This document shows positions 57,521-64,000 of a stretch of DNA of 64,000 nucleotides, one piece after another. This stretch comes from Heterotrichella gracilis (Eukaryota > Sar > Xanthophyceae > Tribonematales > Xanthonemataceae). The notes beneath the pieces are model-generated. The model searched no databases, was not told where the DNA came from, and was given only the letters and a program-made list of their open reading frames with translations. Every line of letters starts with the position of its first letter. Positions within the stretch are counted from its first letter, which is position 1. The translations under genes and the position numbers were made by a program. The stretch is from positions 124,001 to 188,000 of the forward strand of contig JAULBX010028160.1 in NCBI GenBank assembly GCA_032358255.1, in the 5' to 3' direction.

Positions 57521-59765
57521 GATGTTACTCCACGACGATGTCTTTGACGTGTGTTGGGTGGTGGTGTTGGGCGGGTGGCCTGGTGCGTGTTTTGACTTGA
57601 GAGGTGGTGGGCCTGTGCTCTGGCTCTGGGCGGGTGGTTCAGACTTGCAATTCGCCACTAGCAGGGCTTGACTCCGACTTGTTCGGCTGGCGAAAGGAGG
57701 TGATAGAACCTGTTCCAAGGAACACGTGGACGTCAGAGGTGGTTTTAGGCGATATGGGCCGAAGAGAGGGGGTAGAGACCAGGAGGCGTGGCATGGACCC
57801 CAGATGGGTGCAAGGGGCGCTAGTGCTGCCAGTACCGCCCCGCACCTGTTTTGACGAAGCGGATACTTGACAACGTGAGGACGTGAGTGGGTAGAGGATA
57901 AGGGGGTAGCAGGGCTGTTGCGCTGAGCTTTCGGATGGAGGCACGAGTGGGGAACGAAGGTTCCACCAGCTAGCAGATCGAAGCAATTCAATTCAAGCGG
58001 CGAACAGACAACTTGCGCTGGGAAAGACGTGGCTGTAATTAGCAAGCAGTCGAGCAATACTCCTGTCACACGCCGTGTGGGTGTCTACACCGGGGTCGGG
58101 GGAGGCAGAGTGTGGAAACTGTGGTTGCAACGAATTCGAAGTCCAAGGCAGCTTGCCTGTGTACCTTTGTACCTCGTTTGGGCCTGACCAGCGTGAATGA
58201 ACAAACACACGTGCGGGCTTGGTAAAAAGACTCCAACGGATAGCTTCACGGTGGGCGAAGGGCGAAGCTAACAAGTCAATGGGCAGACTAAATATCACCG
58301 CCACGACTACAGTCGCTTGGAGCGCCTGTGTGCCAGCTTGTCTAGCAAGTGACCCGTGGCGTTAGAAGCTTTGTCTAGATCTAACTGGGCAAACTTTGCG
58401 TCGTAAGCCGGCTAACACCCAAGTAAGTCCCCTGCTTACCGTGGCAACATCTGCCGTTGGAGCGTCAGTCTCTTGATCTGGATGGGAAGCGGTTCCCTTC
58501 ACCTACAACCTCCCTTGAGCAGCAACCTGGATCCAGGCAGAGAGAGCCACCAGCGTTGAGTTGCTTTGGGTTTTAAGGTAGAACAAAGCAGGGAAGGACA
58601 CGCAGGGATGCACACGCGCGGTTGAAAGGCAGCAAGGAAGGTGGGGTGTTCACGCGGAGAGGTGGGGGGCATGACAGGCACAGGAGCTGGGGGCTGTTGG
58701 GCAGTGGCCACGCGGGCGCTTACTGAACCAAAACTGCTGCAATAGGCGCATATCTGACTCACTCATGGCTGGATGCCTTGGAATGGACGGGAAGGGACAA
58801 GGCAGAGGGTAACACCTGGCCTGAGGCAAGCTAGCTGCGTGGCATGCGTGCCCGAATGCACTGTCTAGCTTCGTGGCGTACCTGTGGGGTCTTCAAAGTG
58901 TAGGTAGTAGCTGGATAGCGACACGCACAAAGACCCAAGAAAGGAAGACGCAGGAGAAGCAAGCTAGAAGTAGATAAGCTCTGAATGATGCCTGCGGAAA
59001 CCTTTCGAAGGTTTGGCAATAGGAGGGTGGCGACGCGACTGGATCGGTTTTCCACAGCACTACGCGAAGCAGTACCGCGTGCCAGCGGTAATTGTGTACT
59101 TGTACCAACCGAGGGGACTCGCCAGCGTACCGCCACAGTACCAGATTGCACGTGCCAAGGTACCAGAGCGCACATGTCAGTCACGAAGTACTTTTCAGGG
59201 CAAAAAGCCGCATGTAAACGTACCAGCATTTGGATGTAATATGGGACAGTTTCTGTACCGCTTTGCATGTGCGCACTGCCAATTGCCCCCGGCCGCGGGC
59301 GGCAGAATCTGATCGCGTGGCAAAGATACCCTATTTCCTAGCCTAGCCCCGAGGGAACAGTGGTCATGCCAACGCTGAGTACAAGCTGTGATGGCCTGGC
59401 AGCAAGCTCAAAAGTGTCATGGACACCCGTATGCGGACACTGCACCCCAGGATCAACCCCCCAGGATCAACAGTACAGAACAGCCAACTGGTTGCAAAGT
59501 TCAGTGTCACAGCGCGCTGCAGCGTTGAGTATCAGTGGTCACAGTCTCCAGAGTGCAAACTGCGCATGTGTGTGTGTTCATCAACAGACCAGGGTCCCTC
59601 AATACAAGTGCCCAAAGACTTTCAGTAAAGCATATATCAATACATATGTCGAGCAGCGGATCACCGAGTCACCCTGAGGCTAGCCACCTAAGGCGCAGGT
59701 GACACATGTGTGCCCCGCACGTGTGTGCCAAGCCGCTGTGAAAGTGTGCACCTTAACCACACAGA
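57521..59765. other. intergenic region between two leftward genes
   Basis: This contains the promoter side of the 272-residue gene and the 3' flank of the transporter gene. A plus-strand frame at 59013-59312 looks compositionally protein-like but carries no motif I recognise. No repeats of note. Confidence 0.5.
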
Positions 59766-62700
59766 TCAGGCGAAATTTGAGCTATCTAACGTGATGACGT
59801 TGAGCGAGTCTGCTTCCCGCCCCTTGAGCGCTCGTTGCAGCACCCACCGCAGCAAGTTGATGACCACCCAACCCCCAAGCATCACATATGCGGTACACGT
59901 GAACAGCGCCTTGGGCCCATGTGTACCGTAGATCAGCCCGCCTGCAAGCCCGCCCAGCCCATACCCCAGCCCGCTGTACATGGTCGTGAACATCCCCTGG
60001 GAGGTGGCCTCCATACCTGTAGGGGGGGAAAGCACTGCCAGCTATGCGCTCTGACTTCGAGAAGCCCTGGGTGCAGGGTTTCCCTCTTTGCACAACTACC
60101 GCCACCCACCACCACACTAGGGACGCACATGTATGCATGCAGCGTGTGCACATGCATCTATCCTGGAATTGTACGGTCCACTGCGCATGCAGCAAGCATG
60201 CCACTGACCACCAGGGGTTAAGGGTTTAGGGTTTTGACTCACTTGGTGCTGCGCTTCCAGCTTCATTGACCCAGCAGAGGAGCATGTGTGCCACCTTTTA
60301 CCATTTGCAGTTAGAAATTGAAAGTTTGGGCTCACCTGGAGGGGTGATGCGGCTGCTTTTCACCGTCCCAGCCGCCCACGCGCATGCAAATGTCTGCCCA
60401 TGCAGCAGCTCCACCCGCAACACCAGCCAGACATTTCCCCCGTGGGGCAGCGTGGCATGTTCGCACTTTCTACCACTGGCCTAACGCTTTTGTTTGGGCT
60501 CACCTGGCGGGGCGATGCGGCTGCTTTTCACCGTCCCAGCCGCCCACGCGCACGCAAACGTCAGCCCATGTAATAGCTCCACCGGCAGCACAAACCACAC
60601 GTTCCCCCATGACGACAGCGTGGCATAGCAGGCGCATCGCGCCACGTAGGCCAGCAGCACCAGGTTGAGTATGGCGTTGATGCCAAACATGTTGATGAGG
60701 CGGCCGCTGAGGGCAAACAGGGGCACCTCTGAGGAGCATGCGATGAAGATGGTCATGCCCATCAGCGCCTCGGAACCGCCTGCGGTGGGACGGTGGGGGG
60801 CTGGAGTCAGTGATTCTGCTATTTATTGTAATCTAGTATGGTTAAGGTACTGTCCGTTTGCTCAGTGGCCAAGAAAGGGAACCTGAGATGGTGGCAGGTT
60901 GCCCTAAACCCTGAGGGCAAACAGGGGCACCTCTGAGGAGCATGCGATGAAGATGGTCATGCCCTCAGAGCCGCCTGCGGAGGGACGGTGGGGTGTAGAG
61001 TGGCAGAGTAAGAGAGGTGGGAACGGCGGCAGGTTGATGAGGTCTGTGCATGTGGTCATGCCCCTGAGCAACTCGGCCAGCCTGCCATGCCATGTGGTGC
61101 TGGCATTGGCATCGCATGGCGCGACCATGAGGGCCCTCCTTGGCATGTCGTTCTCCTTCATTTCCCCCCCAATTCACTCAATGCAGTGCAAGCACATTGA
61201 GGAGGAGAGGCCGAAAAGAGAAGCTTCTCCTTTCCATTACCTAGCTGGTCCAGGTACAGAAACAGGTAGCCCTCAATGACCCCAATGCCGTATCCCATGA
61301 GGATTGCCGTCAGGAAGAAAGGCGCCGCCTCCGGGTTGGAGAACAGCAGCCTCAACCCCTGAATGATGTTGGGGTGGACCGAGTCGTCGGCAGCCGGGGG
61401 CTGCTGCTGGCCACCTGTTGGAACACAACCACAGTGAATAATAACACTAATCAATGTAAATCTAGTTGACGCACTGGGATTGAGATCATGATTTTGATTG
61501 CGTGATGTTGGGGTGGACCAAGTTGTCCGCAGGCGGGGGCTGCTGCTGGGCACCTGTTGAAACACAGCCACGACCACGGTTGATGATACACTACCTAAGT
61601 GTCCACTGTTAATGTACTGCAATTATCAACTGCACTGGGATCGTGATAACAATTGCAGCCCACATTTGCGCCTGCAATTGCACATGCATGTAAAGCAGTG
61701 CTCACAATCCCTCTAAAGTCAAGGGGTACTAGACAAGTCAACCCCTTAAATATTGACCACCAATCACCTGCTGAAAGGCCGGCTTGCGGCTTTGCTACCC
61801 CATTGGCCTGCGGTTGACTACCATGCTCCCCAGCCAGCAGTGGCGTGGTGAGCGCCTGCTGTGATTCCCGTGCAGGCCCACTATGGTTCGCCACCGCCAA
61901 GTCTGCATGGCCATTGGCGGGCGAACTATGGCCCACTACTGCCAGGTCAGCATGGCCGTTGGTGTGCGCATCAGCAGCAGGATCGGCGTCGGCGGCGGCG
62001 GTTTGCCCCGCCAGTTTCTGTTGCAGCCGTGCCGCGTGGCGCTCATACAGCGGCTGGAAGCTGATCATGAGCGAGGGTATGAAGGTGAGGAGGCAGAAAA
62101 CAAAGTAGCACACGAACGCGTAGTAGATGTTGTAGCGGTCGATGACGCCCCCCACCAGCGCGCTGCAGATGCCCCACCCGGCCGCGCCCCACAGCCGCTG
62201 CTGGCCGTAGTCCGAGTCCTGGAGGTGGGGGGGATGTAGGCGTCACAGCCAGACTCCTGACATGTTGTAACTGGCGCCTTGTGACTGACAGGGTGTAAAT
62301 GACTAGCACCCAACATGCAATGCTGTCTGATGCGATGCTATTATGGCTGTGTAGCTGAATGCATGAATGATATAACTTGTTAACTTCCAGGTTGCAAGTA
62401 GTGGACATGCAAGGCTGTCTGCTATTTTGGTCACATCGCTGGGATGTAGTCGTTGAAGTGCATTTCATGTTGCATGCATGGCATGGCTGTTGCGTGCATG
62501 TCAAGGCATGAACCACATTCAAACCACCTGTAACTGTCTGGCTCACAACCCTCCTGAGGCAGATGCAGGGTGTATCAGCACAACACGATTCCCGCCGACA
62601 GGCCACCAAACATGCCGTCCCCACCTCCCACCCTTTTCCACCGCAGCACTGCTCCTTGGTATCAGCCATCACATCGTAGCCACCGCAAACCCTAACCCCA

Positions 62701-63920
62701 AACCCTAGCCTCCTACCTTTTTTATTGACGCGAGAACGGCGGTGTCAGCCATGATCATGGTAGGCTCCAGCATCGTAGTCACCCCAAACCCTAACCCTAA
62801 GCCCTAAGCCCTAACCCCAAACCCTAATCTCCTATATTCTTTATTGACGCGAGCACTGCAGTGTCAGCCATGATCACGGCGGGCACCGATATCATAGCCA
62901 CCGCAAACCCTAACCCTAAATCCTAGCCTCCTACCTTTTTTATTGAAGCCAGCACGGCAGTGTCAGCCATGAACATGGCGGGCACCAGCATCGTAGTCAC
63001 CCCAAACCCTAACCCTAAGCCCTAAGCCCTAACCCCAAACCCTAATCTCCCACCTTCTTTATTGAAGCCAGCACGGCAGTGTCAGCCATAATCATGGTTG
63101 GCACCGACACCACATCGCAGAACAGAATTATCCCCAGCAGCGCGCCAAAGGCCCGCGCCATAGGCAACGTGAGTGCGAGGCGCGCAAAGGTGGATATGAA
63201 AAGGGTGGTCAGGAAAATGATCCGGTAGGCCTGGAACCGATCGGCCACCATGCTCCATACGCTTCCTGCAGGGACGGGGGAGTAATTGGTATGACGAGAG
63301 GTTATACTTGCAGGCCAGGATTTAGAGTTTAGGGTTTAGGGTTAAACAGCCTTGCAGTGCACGTCTAGGTTGTACAGTGCAGGCCAACACCAACAGCAGT
63401 GCAGTGCAGTGCATGTCCGAAACATCATTCAGCAAGACGTGCAAGCTGGAGGGGGAGTGAATATTGTGATGAGGTTTTCCTGGCAGTGCACGCCAGCAGC
63501 ATCACCCAGTAAGTCACCAGACCGCAGGCGACTTAGTAAGTCTTGACAGTATGTGTCAAGTGGGCCCAGGTGGGGATGAGGGGCGGGTTGGGCTGTGTAG
63601 GCGTTGCATGTAACAGGGGTATTGTGCACCCCCCCAGTTTCCAAGCAGCGACACTGCAGGCTGACACCTGTCCAAAGAGGGCAGGTGTGTGCGGGGTGCG
63701 GGGGTGGCGCGAGTCAACACGGCATCAACCTAGGACCGGAGGGAACAGCCACGTTTAGGGTAAAACCCTAAACCCTACACCCACCTGCCCCAGCTGACAC
63801 CATGGGCCTGATGGCCCCTATAATCCCGATCTGCTCCTTGCTGATCCCCAGGCGAGTGAAGAACAGGTTGGTGTATGGACTCACGCTGGCCTGGGCGCCC
63901 AGGTAGATGAAGTACCATAG
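59766..63920 (-). CDS. MFSD6-like major facilitator superfamily transporter, C-terminal ~499 residues
   Basis: Six exons in phase on the minus strand: 63920-63785, 63265-63054, 62218-61768, 61414-61241, 60779-60504, 60016-59766 (stop). The 5' end lies beyond the right edge. The order of segments fits the MFS_1-like/MFSD6 family: YFIYLGAQASVSPYTNLFF, GIIGAIRPMVSAGAG, GSVWSMVADRFQAYRIIF, a long helix pair ending in IMADTAVLASIKK, the hallmark DSDYGQQRLWGAAGWGI, then about six more helices (FFLTAILMGYGIGVIEGYLF, GMTIFIACSSEVPLFALSG, YVMLGGWVVINLLRWVL). A ~90-residue Ala/His/Gly-rich loop (ADAHTNGHADLA) separates the halves. The substrate is unknown. Introns carry numerous exon copies. Confidence 0.88.
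60333..61560 (-). repeat. partial copies of transporter exons
   Basis: A donor-side copy of the 60779-60504 exon lies at 60455-60333. An acceptor-side copy of its first ~60 bases lies at 60990-60908. An acceptor-side copy of the start of the 61414-61241 exon lies at 61560-61499. Confidence 0.87.
62716..62992 (-). repeat. three donor-side copies of the 63265-63054 transporter exon end
   Basis: Copies of the last ~50 bases of the exon (encoding MADTAVLASIKK) plus its donor lie at 62992-62934, 62890-62829 and 62770-62716. Each is followed by a CACCCCAAACCCTAACCC or CACCGCAAACCCTAACCC spacer, giving a ~105-base higher-order unit. Confidence 0.92.
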
Positions 63921-64000
63921 CTGCACAGGGAGGGCAGGGTTCGGTCCACAAAACACACCCTTTGGCTTGGGTACAGGGAAACATGCGGTACCACACACAA

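Noticed and set aside
57278-58069. 263-codon minus frame extending the 272-residue protein upstream
   Set aside because: The upstream ~190 codons look like random Pro/Ser-rich translation. The internal ATG at 57520 begins the protein-like segment, though an extension cannot be fully excluded.
59013-59312. Plus-strand 99-codon frame with protein-like composition
   Set aside because: No recognisable domain. It could be a decayed mobile-element fragment, but nothing supports that.
1-64000. tRNA or rRNA genes
   Set aside because: I scanned by eye for A/B boxes, cloverleaf arms and conserved rRNA cores and saw none. A covariance-model search was not possible.

Overview
The window is intron-rich nuclear DNA of a photosynthetic eukaryote, most likely a chlorophyte green alga. 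Supporting signs are a plastid thylakoid-lumen cyclophilin, a secreted PKPS-repeat protein of the kind found in algal extracellular matrix, a plant/algal DUF2358 protein, GC-rich exons, short GT-AG introns and abundant plant-type telomere motifs (TTTAGGG/CCCTAAA) inside introns. A Cymbomonas-like prasinophyte is my best guess, with low confidence. Nothing prokaryotic, viral or organellar was seen.

Genes were reconstructed by following splice sites, reading phase and family motifs across exons. Left to right: a secreted PKPS-repeat protein (minus, 5' part, 1-1124); CDC27/APC3 of the anaphase-promoting complex (plus, 14 exons, 2887-11928); an unrecognised ~230-residue protein (minus, 14596-16589); a TBC1D20/Gyp8-type Rab GAP (plus, 8 exons, 18044-23416); DMAP1/SWC4 (plus, 25974-~29268); a cytosolic/plastid-type Xaa-Pro aminopeptidase P (minus, 12 exons, 30474-37272, one homopolymer frameshift); an organelle-targeted ribosomal protein uS15 (plus, 38049-39677); a small single-pass membrane protein (minus, 41647-~43426); a thylakoid-lumen cyclophilin (minus, 44156-45541); a DUF2358 protein (plus, 46037-47715); a PfkB-family sugar/nucleoside kinase with an N-terminal membrane segment (plus, 49414-53038); an unrecognised 272-residue protein (minus, 55953-57520); and an MFSD6-like major facilitator transporter (minus, 59766-63920, 5' end outside the window). 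These are unrelated housekeeping genes, not a pathway cluster.

The striking feature is structural. Almost every gene is littered with degenerate partial copies of its own exons, lying in the adjoining intron or just past the stop codon. The copies nearly always span an exon-intron junction: copies downstream of an exon carry its 3' end and donor site, and copies upstream carry the acceptor and exon 5' end. They are repeatedly separated by CCCTAAA/TTTAGGG motifs. Introns here appear to grow by local tandem duplication across exon junctions, possibly linked to telomere-motif addition at repaired breaks. One TTTAGGG motif also lies inside a coding exon of the TBC gene. This is my candidate for an undescribed process.
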